A stretch of 64,000 nucleotides of DNA from CALMKX01 sp036274895 (lineage in GTDB: Bacteria > Acidobacteriota > Thermoanaerobaculia > Multivoradales > SZUA-115): positions 1 to 64,000 of the forward strand of contig DASUEU010000067.1 in NCBI GenBank assembly GCA_036274895.1, in the 5' to 3' direction. The notes beneath the pieces are model-generated. The model was not told the origin of the DNA. It was given only the letters and a program-made list of their open reading frames with translations, and did no database searches. The position numbers and the translations under genes are program-made. How positions within the stretch are numbered: the stretch's first letter is position 1; each line of letters opens with the position of its first letter. Below, one piece after another: positions 49,843-58,502 of this stretch.

Positions 49843-49878
49843 CAGAGAGAAGTTATGGCGCCATCATTATGGCGCCAT
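49839..49878 (+). promoter_or_regulatory. vapBC promoter with tandem palindromic operators
   Basis: A consensus -35 TTGACA (49839-49844) is followed after 17 bases by CATCAT (49862-49867) as the -10. The palindrome ATGGCGCCAT occurs twice, at 49855-49864 and 49869-49878, 14 bp apart, covering the -10 and the vapB start codon. This is the expected design for repression by a ribbon-helix-helix antitoxin dimer pair. Transcription should start only a few bases before the ATG, giving a leaderless or nearly leaderless message, which fits the lack of a ribosome site. Confidence 0.75.
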
Positions 49879-50122
49879 GGATCGGACAACCATCACCCTG
49901 CCCTTCGACCTCAAGCGTGCCGCCGTCGAGCGGGCGCGGGAGCTGGACGTGTCCCTCGCCGAGCTGATCCGCCAGTGCCTGGAGAGAGAGCTGGAATCGG
50001 GGCGGCGCGCCCCGTCGGTGGATCCCCTCTTCGCCGACACCGCGGTCTGGGATGGCGATACGCCGCCCGACCTCTCCCGGCGCCACGACCACTACCTCTA
50101 TGACGACGATCTCGACGGGTAG
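49877..50122 (+). CDS. vapB: Ribbon-helix-helix antitoxin of a VapBC pair
   Basis: An 81-residue antitoxin that should neutralise the downstream PIN nuclease and repress its own promoter. The N-terminal 42 residues form a ribbon-helix-helix: strand RTTITLPFD, then a helix (LKRAAVERARELD) and SLAELIRQCLERELE. The C-terminal acidic part (DPLFADTAVWDGD, HYLYDDDLDG) would wrap around the toxin. No Shine-Dalgarno precedes the ATG, consistent with the close promoter. It ends 6 bp before vapC. Confidence 0.88.
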   Translation: MDRTTITLPFDLKRAAVERARELDVSLAELIRQCLERELESGRRAPSVDPLFADTAVWDGDTPPDLSRRHDHYLYDDDLDG

Positions 50123-50128
50123 CCGCCG

Positions 50129-50572
50129 GTGATCTTCATCGACACCGGCGCCTTCCTGGCCCGCCACTTGCCCAAGGACGACCACCGCGACCTGGCCCTG
50201 CCGGCCTGGGAGGAACTGACTCGCCTGCGCTGGCCCCTCTACACCAGCAACTTCGTGCTGGACGAGACCCTGACCTTGCTCGGCCGTTGTTCCACCTATC
50301 ACTTCGCGGCCGAGAGAGGCCGATTCATTCAGGAGTCCCGAGAGCTCGAGATCCTGCGCCCGGACGAGGAGGACGAAGCCCGGGCCCTGGCGGCCTTCGA
50401 GAAGTTCGCCGACCAGAAGGTCAGCTTCACCGACTGCATCTCCTTCGTCCTGATGCGGCGCTACAAGATCCGGCGGGCCTTCAGCTTCGATCGGCACTTC
50501 GCCTCGGCCGGCTTCGAGCTGTGGGCCGGGCCGGTCGGTTGGGTGTCCGAGGCCCGGCCCGGCGAGGAGTGA
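50129..50572 (+). CDS. vapC: PIN-domain ribonuclease toxin of the VapBC pair
   Basis: A 147-residue PIN-domain endoribonuclease. All four acidic positions are present: Asp in VIFIDTGAF (residue 5), Glu in FVLDETLTLL (about 47), Asp in VSFTDCISF (about 98) and Asp in AFSFDRHF (about 117). Related VapC toxins cut initiator tRNA or rRNA. The start is GTG six bases after the vapB stop, so translation is probably coupled. It converges with the DUF1015 gene, with a 9-bp gap. Confidence 0.92.
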   Translation: MIFIDTGAFLARHLPKDDHRDLALPAWEELTRLRWPLYTSNFVLDETLTLLGRCSTYHFAAERGRFIQESRELEILRPDEEDEARALAAFEKFADQKVSFTDCISFVLMRRYKIRRAFSFDRHFASAGFELWAGPVGWVSEARPGEE

Positions 50573-50581
50573 CGCGCCCCC

Positions 50582-51820
50582 TCACCCCAGCAGCGAGTCG
50601 TGGCCGGCCCAGACCAGGCCGGCGAAGACCTTGGGCAGGAAGCGCGTGGACTTCGGCGGCAGCAGGTCACCGTGGGCGATCGCCGCACTGAACGCCTCGG
50701 GCAGCATGGGTGGCAGGAAGAGCCCCACGGCGAGGGTGCCGGCGGCGAGCTCGGTGGCGAGCTTCTCCGGGCTCGAGCGGTAGACGATGGTGCCGTCGGT
50801 GGCGGACTCCGGGGCGAACCCCAGGGCCGGCAGCACGGCCTCGTGGAGCAGGGTCACGGCCAGCTCGCGGGCGCCGGGCGCCAGGTGCGCCGGGGCCTTG
50901 GCCGGATCCAGCCGCCAGATCTCCGGCCGCCCGCCGTGGGTCCAGACGCCCAGGGCCGGCTGGGGGGCGGCGGCCACGGCGGCGGCGAAGGCCGGCCCGG
51001 AGGTGGCGTCGACCGGGCGCCGCTCGATCATCGTGCCGGCTGCCTTCGACAGGTCGACCGGCGCCTCGAGCGCTCGGTGGATGGGGTCGATGGCGAGGCC
51101 GGGGGAGGCGATGCTGGTGACCACCGTCAGCTTGGCCGCGGCGGCCGTGCCCTCCTGGGCGCCGTGGCTCCGGGCGAAGCGGTGGCCCGTCTTGTAGCGG
51201 TGATGGCCGTCGGCGATCGCCACCGGCAGGGGTGCCAGCAGGGCGCGGTAGCGGGCGATGCGCTGGGGATCGGCCACGCGGTAGAGCAGGTGGCGGTTGC
51301 CTTCCGGGTCCTGGTGCAGGGCCACCGGCGCCTGGCCGCCCACGTCCTCGAGCAGCAGGCGGTCCAGCTCGCCGCCGTCGTCGGAGAGGAAGAACACCGG
51401 CTCGAGGTCCACCCGCGTGGCCTCCAGCAAGGAGACCCGGTCGGCCAGGGGCTTGTCGAGCGTGGCCTCGTGGGCGCGGATGATGCCGGTCTCCGGCTCC
51501 TCGATGCCGGCCAGGCAGCACAGCCCTAGCCGGCTGCCGCCCTCCGCCAGTTCGATCACGTAGGGGTAGAGGCTCGGCGCTTCGTCGCGCACCACCACTC
51601 CGGACGCCAGCCACTCGGCGTGGAGGCGGGCCGCCTCCTGGTAGGGGTCCCCCGCCGGTCCGGGCACCGGCTTGATCAGCCAGGCGAAGTGATGGGGGGA
51701 AAGGGCCTGCAATCGGTCGCGCAGGCCTTCGTCGATCTGGTCGTAGGGGGGAGCGATCAGCGAGTCGATGTCACGAGCGGGGCGGCCGTAGCGCAGCCCC
51801 TGGAACGCGTAAAGGCGCAT
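50582..51820 (-). CDS. DUF1015 family protein
   Basis: A 412-residue cytoplasmic protein of the widely conserved but uncharacterised DUF1015 family. Hallmarks are APPYDQIDE near the N-terminus, GIIRAHEATLDKP in the middle and the IADGHHRYKTGHRFA motif (about residue 205), whose Asp-Gly-His-His-Arg looks like an active or metal site. The ATG at 51820 has GGAGG four bases upstream; a GTG two codons earlier falls inside the ribosome site and is less likely. It diverges from the NAD synthetase gene, 34 bp away. In other bacteria the family often sits beside serine or phosphoglycerate metabolism genes; no such link is seen here. Confidence 0.88.
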   Translation of the reverse strand: MRLYAFQGLRYGRPARDIDSLIAPPYDQIDEGLRDRLQALSPHHFAWLIKPVPGPAGDPYQEAARLHAEWLASGVVVRDEAPSLYPYVIELAEGGSRLGLCCLAGIEEPETGIIRAHEATLDKPLADRVSLLEATRVDLEPVFFLSDDGGELDRLLLEDVGGQAPVALHQDPEGNRHLLYRVADPQRIARYRALLAPLPVAIADGHHRYKTGHRFARSHGAQEGTAAAAKLTVVTSIASPGLAIDPIHRALEAPVDLSKAAGTMIERRPVDATSGPAFAAAVAAAPQPALGVWTHGGRPEIWRLDPAKAPAHLAPGARELAVTLLHEAVLPALGFAPESATDGTIVYRSSPEKLATELAAGTLAVGLFLPPMLPEAFSAAIAHGDLLPPKSTRFLPKVFAGLVWAGHDSLLG

Positions 51821-51854
51821 GTTCACCTCCGGCCGCGCATTCTAGCGGCAGCGT

Positions 51855-53960
51855 ATGATCGGCACGATGATCTCCAGCGCCCGGTTTCACTCCGTCCACG
51901 GCCAGGGCTTCCTGCGCACCGCGGTCGCCGTTCCTCGGGTATCGGTGGCCGACCCGGCGGCCAACCTCGAGCGCACCCTGGCTCTCGCCCGCCGGGCCTC
52001 GGCCGAAGCCTGCTCGCTGGTGGTCTTTCCCGAGCTGGGGCTGTCGGCCTACTCGGTGCAGGACCTCTTCCACCAGGACGCCCTGCTCGGCGCCGTCGAG
52101 GACGCCTTGGCGGCCCTGCTCGACGCCAGCCGGGAGCTGGCGCCGATCCTCCTGGCCGGGGCGCCGTTGCGCTTCGAGGGGCGCCTCTTCAACTGCGCCG
52201 CCGTGCTCTGGCGGGGCCAGCTGTTGGGCCTGGTGCCCAAGACCTACCTGCCCAACTACCGCGAGTTCTACGAGGCCCGCCACTTCGCTCCGGCCGAGTC
52301 CGCCCCCTCGACGACGGTGGAGTGGCGGGGCCGGCGGGTGCCGTTCGGCAACGACCTGCTCTTCGTCGGCCGGGGTCTGCCGGGCTTCGTGCTCCACGCG
52401 GAGATCTGCGAGGACTTCTGGGTGCCGGTGCCGCCCTCGAGCCTGGCCGCCCTGGCCGGGGCCACCGTGCTCGCCAACCTCTCGGCGAGCAACGTCACGG
52501 TGGCCAAGGCCGACTACCGCCGCCTGCTCTGCGCGTCGCAGTCCGGCCGGACCGTAGCCGGTTACCTCTACGCCGCCGCCGGGTGGGGGGAGTCGACCAC
52601 CGACCTCGCCTGGGACGGCCACGCGATGATCTGGGAGAACGGCGTGCTGCTCGCCGAAAGCGAGCGCTTCGCCCGCGAGGAAGCCCTGATCACCGCCGAC
52701 CTCGACCTCGAGCGGCTGGCCACCGAGCGGGCGCGGATGAACTCCTTCCACGACAACGGCCGCACCTTCCGCCAGAGCCTGGAACGCTTCCGCCGCATCG
52801 AGCTGGACTTCGAGCCGCCGGGGGACGAAGGGCCGCTGCGCCGGCGGGTGGATCGCTTCCCCTACGTGCCCGCCGATCCCGCCCGCCGCGACGAGCGCTG
52901 CAACGAGGTCTACGAGATCCAGGTCCAGGGTCTGGGCAAGCGCCTGGAGGCGACCGGCATCGACAAGGTGGTGATCGGCGTCTCCGGTGGTCTGGACTCG
53001 ACCCAGGCCCTGCTGGTGGCGGTCGCGACCATGGACCGCCTTGGCCTGCCCCGCGCCAACGTGCTGGCCTACACCCTGCCCGGCTTCGCCACCTCGGAGC
53101 GCACCCGCCGCGACGCCTGGCGGCTGATGCGGGCCCTGGGCGTCTCCGGCGCCGAGATCGACATCCGCCCCTCTTGCCGCCAGATGCTCACCGACATCGG
53201 CCACCCAGCGGCCGACGGCGAGCCGGTCTACGACCCGACCTTCGAGAACGTGCAGGCGGGGGAGCGCACCTCCCACCTGTTCCGCCTGGCCAACCGCCAG
53301 GGCGCCCTGGTGGTGGGCACCGGGGACCTCTCGGAGCTGGCCTTGGGCTGGGCGACCTACGGCGTGGGGGACCAGATGTCGCACTATGCGGTCAACGCTT
53401 CGGTGCCCAAGACGCTCATCCGCCACCTGGTGCGCTGGGTGGCTGAGAGCGGCCGGGTGGACGGGGCGACGACCGAGGTACTGCTGTCGATCCTGGAGAC
53501 GCCGATCTCCCCGGAGCTGGTGCCCGGAGCCGACCCGGAGGGGCCGAGCCAGCGCACCGAGGACGTCATCGGCCCCTTCGAGCTGCAGGACTTCCACCTC
53601 TACCACCTCTCCCGCTTCGGTTTCCGGCCCTCGCGCATCGCCTACCTCGCCCACCAGGCCTGGGGCGATCGCGCTCGCGGCGCCTGGCCCGAAGGCACTC
53701 CGCAGGAGGAGCGGCGCGAGTACGACCTGGCGGCGATCAAGCGCTGGCTGCGGGTCTTCCTCCGCCGTTTCATCGAGACCAGCCAGTTCAAGCGCTCGGC
53801 CCTGCCGGACGGCCCGAAGGTCGGCTCCGGCGGCTCCCTCTCGCCCCGCGGCGACTGGCGAGCGCCCAGTGACGCCCGCGCCGCGGCCTGGCTGGCCGAG
53901 CTGGAGAGCGGAGTGCCGGACGTGACAGCTGTCACCTCAAGAGGTGACGAAGGGCTCTAG
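51855..53960 (+). CDS. nadE: Glutamine-hydrolysing NAD+ synthetase
   Basis: This enzyme amidates nicotinic acid adenine dinucleotide to NAD+ using ammonia released from glutamine. The N-terminal ~290 residues are a nitrilase-type glutaminase with Glu in VVFPELGLSAYSVQD, Lys in GLVPKTYLPNYREFYE and Cys in LHAEICEDFWVPVPPSS. The C-terminal synthetase domain has the ATP PP-loop GVSGGLDSTQALLV (about residue 376) and GTGDLSELALGWATYG. The 701 residues match the long two-domain form, as in Mycobacterium, so free ammonia is not required. ATG 51855 or ATG 51867 may start it; neither has a good ribosome site. Confidence 0.95.
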   Translation: MIGTMISSARFHSVHGQGFLRTAVAVPRVSVADPAANLERTLALARRASAEACSLVVFPELGLSAYSVQDLFHQDALLGAVEDALAALLDASRELAPILLAGAPLRFEGRLFNCAAVLWRGQLLGLVPKTYLPNYREFYEARHFAPAESAPSTTVEWRGRRVPFGNDLLFVGRGLPGFVLHAEICEDFWVPVPPSSLAALAGATVLANLSASNVTVAKADYRRLLCASQSGRTVAGYLYAAAGWGESTTDLAWDGHAMIWENGVLLAESERFAREEALITADLDLERLATERARMNSFHDNGRTFRQSLERFRRIELDFEPPGDEGPLRRRVDRFPYVPADPARRDERCNEVYEIQVQGLGKRLEATGIDKVVIGVSGGLDSTQALLVAVATMDRLGLPRANVLAYTLPGFATSERTRRDAWRLMRALGVSGAEIDIRPSCRQMLTDIGHPAADGEPVYDPTFENVQAGERTSHLFRLANRQGALVVGTGDLSELALGWATYGVGDQMSHYAVNASVPKTLIRHLVRWVAESGRVDGATTEVLLSILETPISPELVPGADPEGPSQRTEDVIGPFELQDFHLYHLSRFGFRPSRIAYLAHQAWGDRARGAWPEGTPQEERREYDLAAIKRWLRVFLRRFIETSQFKRSALPDGPKVGSGGSLSPRGDWRAPSDARAAAWLAELESGVPDVTAVTSRGDEGL

Positions 53961-54032
53961 GGTCCAGCTCCCGGATCTCCCAGACTGTCGCCAGCCGCTC
54001 GGACAGGCGGCTTGACAGTCAGGAGAAGATCC

Positions 54033-54944
54033 ATGATCCGACTCGAACCCTCTCCCTCAGCCGATCTGGTGGGAGTCACACACCGCTACGGCAAGGTGAC
54101 GGCCTTGGCCGGCGTCGACCTCGCGCTCGCTCCCGGACAGATCACGGCCCTGCTGGGCCCCAACGGCGCCGGCAAGACCACCATCGTCAAGCTGCTACTC
54201 GGGCTGCTCAAGCCCCAGGCGGGCCGCGTCCGCCTGTTCGGCGGCGATCCGGCCGGCCTCGCCGCCCGGCGCCGCGCGGGGGCCATGATGCAGGTGGGCA
54301 AGGTGCCCGAGACGCTCAAGGTGCGCGAGCACCTGGAACTGTTCCGGGCCTACTATCCGGCTCCCTCGTCGCTCGCCGAGCTGGTCGAGAGGGCCGGGTT
54401 GGGGGGCCTCGAAGAGCGGCTTTTCGGCAGGCTCTCGGGAGGTCAGAAGCAGCGCCTCCTTTTCGCCCTCGCCCTCGCCGGCAACCCCGACGTGCTGTTC
54501 CTCGACGAGCCCACGGTCGGCCTCGACGTCGAGGCCCGGCGGGCCCTCTGGGGGGAGATCCGGCGCCTGCGCGGGACCGGCAAGACGATCCTGCTGACCA
54601 CCCACTACCTCGAGGAGGCCGACTCTCTGGCCGACCGGGTGGTGGTGCTGCGCCAGGGGAGCATCGTGGCCGACGGCTCGCCGGCGGAGATCAAGACCCG
54701 TGCCCTGCTGCGGCGGGTGGGCTGCTCTACGGTCCTCAACCCGGCCGAGGTGGGCCGCTGGAGCGAGGTGCGCTCGCTCGACGCCGACGGCACCCGCCTC
54801 TCCCTGCTCACCCCGGACGCCGAAGCCCTGGTGCGCCGCCTGCTCGCCGCCGATCCCCGCCTGGCCGACCTCGAGGTCACCTCCGCCGGACTCGAGGAGG
54901 CCTTCCTGGTCCTGACCCGCGATGCCGTGAAAGGAGCCGCCTGA
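54033..54944 (+). CDS. ABC transporter ATP-binding protein
   Basis: The 303-residue ATPase subunit of an ABC-2 type exporter. It has Walker A LLGPNGAGKTT (about residues 40-50), signature LSGGQKQRLLFA, Walker B DVLFLDEPTVGLD and switch His in LLTTHYLEEAD. The C-terminal ~90 residues are the accessory domain common in drug or lipid exporters. ATG 54033 is chosen because AGGAG lies 6 bases upstream. It overlaps the permease start by one base (TGATGA). With the permease, histidine kinase and response regulator it forms a four-gene unit like those that sense and expel antimicrobials or adjust membrane lipids. Confidence 0.93.
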   Translation: MIRLEPSPSADLVGVTHRYGKVTALAGVDLALAPGQITALLGPNGAGKTTIVKLLLGLLKPQAGRVRLFGGDPAGLAARRRAGAMMQVGKVPETLKVREHLELFRAYYPAPSSLAELVERAGLGGLEERLFGRLSGGQKQRLLFALALAGNPDVLFLDEPTVGLDVEARRALWGEIRRLRGTGKTILLTTHYLEEADSLADRVVVLRQGSIVADGSPAEIKTRALLRRVGCSTVLNPAEVGRWSEVRSLDADGTRLSLLTPDAEALVRRLLAADPRLADLEVTSAGLEEAFLVLTRDAVKGAA

Positions 54945-55759
54945 TGAGCTCAGCCGCCCACTCCGTTACCGCCTCCCGAGCCACTGCCCTCGGGAGCCCC
55001 GCCCTCGGCCGCATCTACTGGCTCGAGGCCAAGACCGAGGCCCTGAAGCAGCTGCGGCTGCCGGCCTACGTCATCCCGACCCTCATCTTCCCGGTGCTCT
55101 TCTACCTGCTTTTCGGAGTGATGCTGGCCAAGAAGGGAGTCGGGTCCTTCCCCCTCGGCACCTACTTGCTCGCCACCTACGGAGCCTTCGGGGTGATCGG
55201 TGCCGCCTTCTTCGGCTTCGGCGTCGGCATCGCCGTCGAGCGGGGCCAGGGCTGGCTGCTGCTCAAGCGGGCGAGCCCAATGCCGGTGGGGGCCTACTTC
55301 GCGGCCAAGATCGCCTTGGCCCTCCTCTTCTCGGCGATCATCGTCGGCTTGCTCTTCACCCTCGGCGCCACCGTCGGCGGTGCCCACCTCTCGCCGGCTC
55401 GCTGGCTGGGGCTGGGCGCCACCCTGCTGATGGGGGCCTTGCCCTTCTGCGCCTTCGGCCTGGTGCTCGGCAGCCTGGCGGGCCCCAACTCGGCACCCGC
55501 CATCGTCAACGTCATCTATCTGCCGATGGCCTTCCTGTCCGGTTTGTGGGTGCCCATCCAGGCCCTGCCCAAGGCCTTGCAGCAGCTTGCCCCGGCCTTG
55601 CCGCCGTATCATTTCGCCCAGCTGGCTTTGAAGTGGCTGGGAGCCGACCAAGGCACGCCGGTCGCCCAGCACCTGGGGTACCTGGTGGTCTTCACCGCTC
55701 TCTGTCTGGTGGTGGCCGCCGTCGCCTTCCGCCGGGACAAGGGAGAGACCTGGGGGTGA
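54944..55759 (+). CDS. ABC-2 type permease
   Basis: The membrane partner of the preceding ATPase, 271 residues, with six predicted spans. The first span (LPAYVIPTLIFPVLFYLLFGVML) follows a short cytoplasmic amphipathic helix. The conserved loop ..ERGQGWLLLKRASPMPVGAYFAAKI lies between spans 2 and 3, and the last loop IYLPMAFLSGLWVPIQALP precedes a final span and a charged tail. The architecture is that of homodimeric ABC-2 exporters regulated by NarL-type systems. The substrate is unknown. Confidence 0.9.
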   Translation: MSSAAHSVTASRATALGSPALGRIYWLEAKTEALKQLRLPAYVIPTLIFPVLFYLLFGVMLAKKGVGSFPLGTYLLATYGAFGVIGAAFFGFGVGIAVERGQGWLLLKRASPMPVGAYFAAKIALALLFSAIIVGLLFTLGATVGGAHLSPARWLGLGATLLMGALPFCAFGLVLGSLAGPNSAPAIVNVIYLPMAFLSGLWVPIQALPKALQQLAPALPPYHFAQLALKWLGADQGTPVAQHLGYLVVFTALCLVVAAVAFRRDKGETWG

Positions 55760-55823
55760 GAGCCCCGGCGAGCGCGACGGTCATCTGCTGCGAGGACGCG
55801 CAACCGAAGGAGAGACCCGAGAC

Positions 55824-56942
55824 ATGAGACTCCTGCCACCCCGCTCGACCCTCGGCTGGACTCCCTACGCGTGGTTGATCTACCTGACGATGCTCTTCGT
55901 GCATCCGGTCCTGGCCCCGCCGTCGGCCCTCCAGTGGACCCTGACGATCGTCGCCGTGCTCGCCTTCCTCGGGCTGTACTTCCGGGCCTTCTGGGTGGAA
56001 GGTCGGCGCCTGCTGCCGCTGATCGGCGGCATGGTCGCCCTCGGCCTCCTGCTCGCGCCGACCAACCCCGGGGCTACGGTCTTCTTCATCTACGCCGCCT
56101 CCTTCGTCTCCCGCGCCGGGCCGCCGGCCTATGCGTATCGGCTCCTGGGTCTGGTCGTCCTGGTCCAGCTCCTCCACGTCTGGTGGTTCGCGATCCCCAG
56201 GCAGGGGTGGGTCCCGGGAGTGGTGTTCAGCGCCCTGATCGGCGCCCTCAACATCCACTTCGTCACCGAGCAGCGCAGGAACTCCCGGCTGCGCCTCGCC
56301 CAGGAAGAGGTGGAGCGCCTGGCCAAGGTGGCCGAGCGGGAGCGCATCGCCCGCGACCTCCACGACCTCCTCGGCCACACCCTGTCGCTGATCACCTTGA
56401 AGGCCGAGCTGGCCGCCCGCCTCGCCGAGCGGGATCCCCAGCGTGCCCGGCGCGAGATGGAGGAGGTGGAGCAGGTCTCCCGCCAGGCCCTGGCCGAGGT
56501 GCGCGAGGCGGTGCAAGGCTACCGGGAGAGCGGCTTGGCCGCCGAGCTGATCGGCGCCCGGGTGGCGTTCGAGACGGCCGGCATCGAGCTCGAGCTGGTG
56601 ACGGGGCCCTACTCGGTGGCGCCGCGGGTGGAGGCCGTGGCGGCCCTGGCCCTGCGCGAGGCGATGACCAACGTGGTGCGCCATTCCCGGGCCCGCAGTT
56701 GTCGCATCGAGCTCGCCCAGGCCGACGGCCGGCTCCGCCTCGCCGTGGCCGACGACGGAGCCGGCTCCCGCGCCCGGGAGGGTGCCGGTCTCGCCGGCAT
56801 GCGGGAGAGGGTGGAGGCGGTGGGCGGCCGCCTCGAGCGCAGCGTGGGCTCGGGCACCCGACTCGTGGTGCTCCTGCCAGTGCATGTCGAGGCGTTGCCG
56901 GGTGACGAGGCGACGCGGGCTCTCGCCGGGGGGAGAGGGTGA
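55824..56942 (+). CDS. DesK-type sensor histidine kinase
   Basis: A 372-residue kinase with about five N-terminal membrane spans and no large periplasmic domain, so it probably senses the membrane itself. A coiled coil (LRLAQEEVERLAKVAERE) leads to the HisKA_3 box RIARDLHDLLGHTLSLI, with the phosphorylated His at about residue 178. The ATPase domain shows ALREAMTNVVRHSRA (N box), VADDGAGSR (G1) and GAGLAGMRERVEAVGG (G2). It overlaps the response regulator start by 4 bp. It probably controls the adjacent ABC exporter. Confidence 0.92.
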   Translation: MRLLPPRSTLGWTPYAWLIYLTMLFVHPVLAPPSALQWTLTIVAVLAFLGLYFRAFWVEGRRLLPLIGGMVALGLLLAPTNPGATVFFIYAASFVSRAGPPAYAYRLLGLVVLVQLLHVWWFAIPRQGWVPGVVFSALIGALNIHFVTEQRRNSRLRLAQEEVERLAKVAERERIARDLHDLLGHTLSLITLKAELAARLAERDPQRARREMEEVEQVSRQALAEVREAVQGYRESGLAAELIGARVAFETAGIELELVTGPYSVAPRVEAVAALALREAMTNVVRHSRARSCRIELAQADGRLRLAVADDGAGSRAREGAGLAGMRERVEAVGGRLERSVGSGTRLVVLLPVHVEALPGDEATRALAGGRG

Positions 56943-57541
56943 TCCGGGTCCTGCTCGCCGAGGATCAGGGCATGGTCCGCGGCGCTCTCGCCGCCTTGCT
57001 CGAGATCGAGGGGGACCTCGAGGTGGTGGGCCAGGCCGCCGACGGCCGCGAAGCCCTGGAGCTCGCACTGCGCCTCGACCCGGACGTGGTGGTCACCGAC
57101 ATCGAGATGCCGCGCATGACCGGTCTGGAGCTCGCCGCCACGCTGGGCGAGCGGCGAGCCCGGGCGAAGGTGATCATCGTCACCACGTTCGCGCGGGCCG
57201 GCTATCTGCGCCGCGCTCTCGAGGCGGGGGCCTCCGGCTACCTGCTTAAGGACGCCCCGGCCACGGAGCTGGCGGAAGCGGTGCGGCGCGTGGCGGCGGG
57301 CGGTCGCGCCATCGCCCCCGAGCTGGCGGCCGAAGCCTGGACCGAGCTCGACCCCCTGACCGACCGCGAGCGGCAAGTGTTGCGCCTGGCCGGCGAGGGT
57401 CTTGCGAGCGCCCAGATCGCCGGTGAGATCCACCTGTCGGAGGGCACCGTGCGCAACTACCTCTCGACCGCGATCAGCAAGCTGGGCGCCGCCAACCGGG
57501 TCGAGGCGGCCCGGCGGGCGCGAGAGAAGGGCTGGCTGTGA
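56939..57541 (+). CDS. NarL/DesR-type response regulator
   Basis: A 200-residue response regulator starting at GTG 56939 (GTGA overlap with the kinase). The receiver domain has the acidic pocket LLAEDQGM and the phosphoacceptor Asp in PDVVVTDIEMPRM (about residue 54), then the conserved Thr (IIVTTFARAGY) and Lys (LLKDAP). The C-terminal LuxR-type HTH covers about residues 140-200 (LTDRERQVLRLAGEG, SEGTVRNYLSTAISKLG). It should bind DNA upstream of the ABC genes when phosphorylated. Confidence 0.93.
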   Translation: MIRVLLAEDQGMVRGALAALLEIEGDLEVVGQAADGREALELALRLDPDVVVTDIEMPRMTGLELAATLGERRARAKVIIVTTFARAGYLRRALEAGASGYLLKDAPATELAEAVRRVAAGGRAIAPELAAEAWTELDPLTDRERQVLRLAGEGLASAQIAGEIHLSEGTVRNYLSTAISKLGAANRVEAARRAREKGWL

Positions 57542-57558
57542 CGGGCTAGAATCGCCCG

Positions 57559-58434
57559 ATGTCCCGCATCGCCGTCCTCGCCGACGTCCACGGCAACCTC
57601 CCGGCCCTGGAAGCGGTCCTCGCCGACCTCGACGCTCAACACGTCGACGAGGTGTTGGTGGGGGGCGATCTCGTGGGCCGGGGTCCCCAGGGCAGCGCCG
57701 TGGTCCAGCGAGTGCTCGGCCTTGGCTGGCGCTCGGTCAAAGGCAACCACGAGGACTACCTGCTCGACTTCCGCCATGGCCGGGTGCCGGAGGACTGGCT
57801 CTCCCTGGCCAGCCAGGAGTGGGCGGCAGCCCGTTGGATGGCCGCCGAGCTGGGGCCGGGGGAGGCCGAGGCGATCGCGGCCCTGCCGTTCTCGCTCACG
57901 GCCGCCTCGCATCCCGACCTGCGCCTGGTGCACGGCACGCCCCGCTCGGCCAACGAGGGCATCGGCCCCTGGACTCCCGAGGCGGAGCTGGCTCGCCATC
58001 TCGGCGAGATCGCCGAGCCCCTGCTGGTCTGCGCCCACACTCACCGCCCCTTGCTGCGGCGCCTGCCCCAGGGCACCGTGGTCAACGTCGGCTCGGTGGG
58101 GCTGCCGTTCAATCGTGATCGCCGGGCCCAGTACGCGATCTTCGAAGAGGGGGCGGGGGAGTGGCAGGTCGAATTCCGGCAGGTGAGCTACGACCTCGGA
58201 TCGGTCGTCGAGGTCTACCAGCGCACCGGCTTCCTGGCGGCTGGAGGGGTCACCGCCCGCCTGCTCCTGCTCGAGCTGGAGCACGCCTCGCCCGTCCTGG
58301 TGCCCTTCCTCAAGTGGGCCGAGGCGCTCCAGGTCCCGGCCCGGCTGGAACGGCTGGAGGAGTTCCTCGCCTTCCACGATCCCGAGGAGCCGCTGTCGCG
58401 CTTCTTCGCGCGGCTCGAGGCTCTGGCCGGCTGA
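57559..58434 (+). CDS. Calcineurin-like metallophosphoesterase
   Basis: A 291-residue phosphoesterase. The dinuclear metal motifs appear in order: DVHGN at residue 8 (DxH), GGDLVGRGP (GDxxxxGP), KGNHED (GNHE), then a His in LVHGTPRS and CAHTHRP as the GHTH-type motif. The C-terminal ~90 residues form an extra domain that I do not recognise. Relatives include YfcE-type phosphodiesterases and diadenosine tetraphosphatases, so the substrate is open. It starts 17 bp after the response regulator and may belong to the same transcript. Confidence 0.88.
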   Translation: MSRIAVLADVHGNLPALEAVLADLDAQHVDEVLVGGDLVGRGPQGSAVVQRVLGLGWRSVKGNHEDYLLDFRHGRVPEDWLSLASQEWAAARWMAAELGPGEAEAIAALPFSLTAASHPDLRLVHGTPRSANEGIGPWTPEAELARHLGEIAEPLLVCAHTHRPLLRRLPQGTVVNVGSVGLPFNRDRRAQYAIFEEGAGEWQVEFRQVSYDLGSVVEVYQRTGFLAAGGVTARLLLLELEHASPVLVPFLKWAEALQVPARLERLEEFLAFHDPEEPLSRFFARLEALAG

Positions 58435-58502
58435 GGCTGTGCGGAATAGCCCGCCCCCGCCCCGCGTTGATTCGGTGCAGCCTTCGATCGAAAGGAGCCG
58501 CC

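Noticed and set aside
54012..54040. TTGACA just before the ABC ATPase gene as a promoter.
   Set aside because: A -10 box at normal spacing would fall inside the coding sequence past the start codon, and AGGAG of the ribosome site overlaps the spacer.
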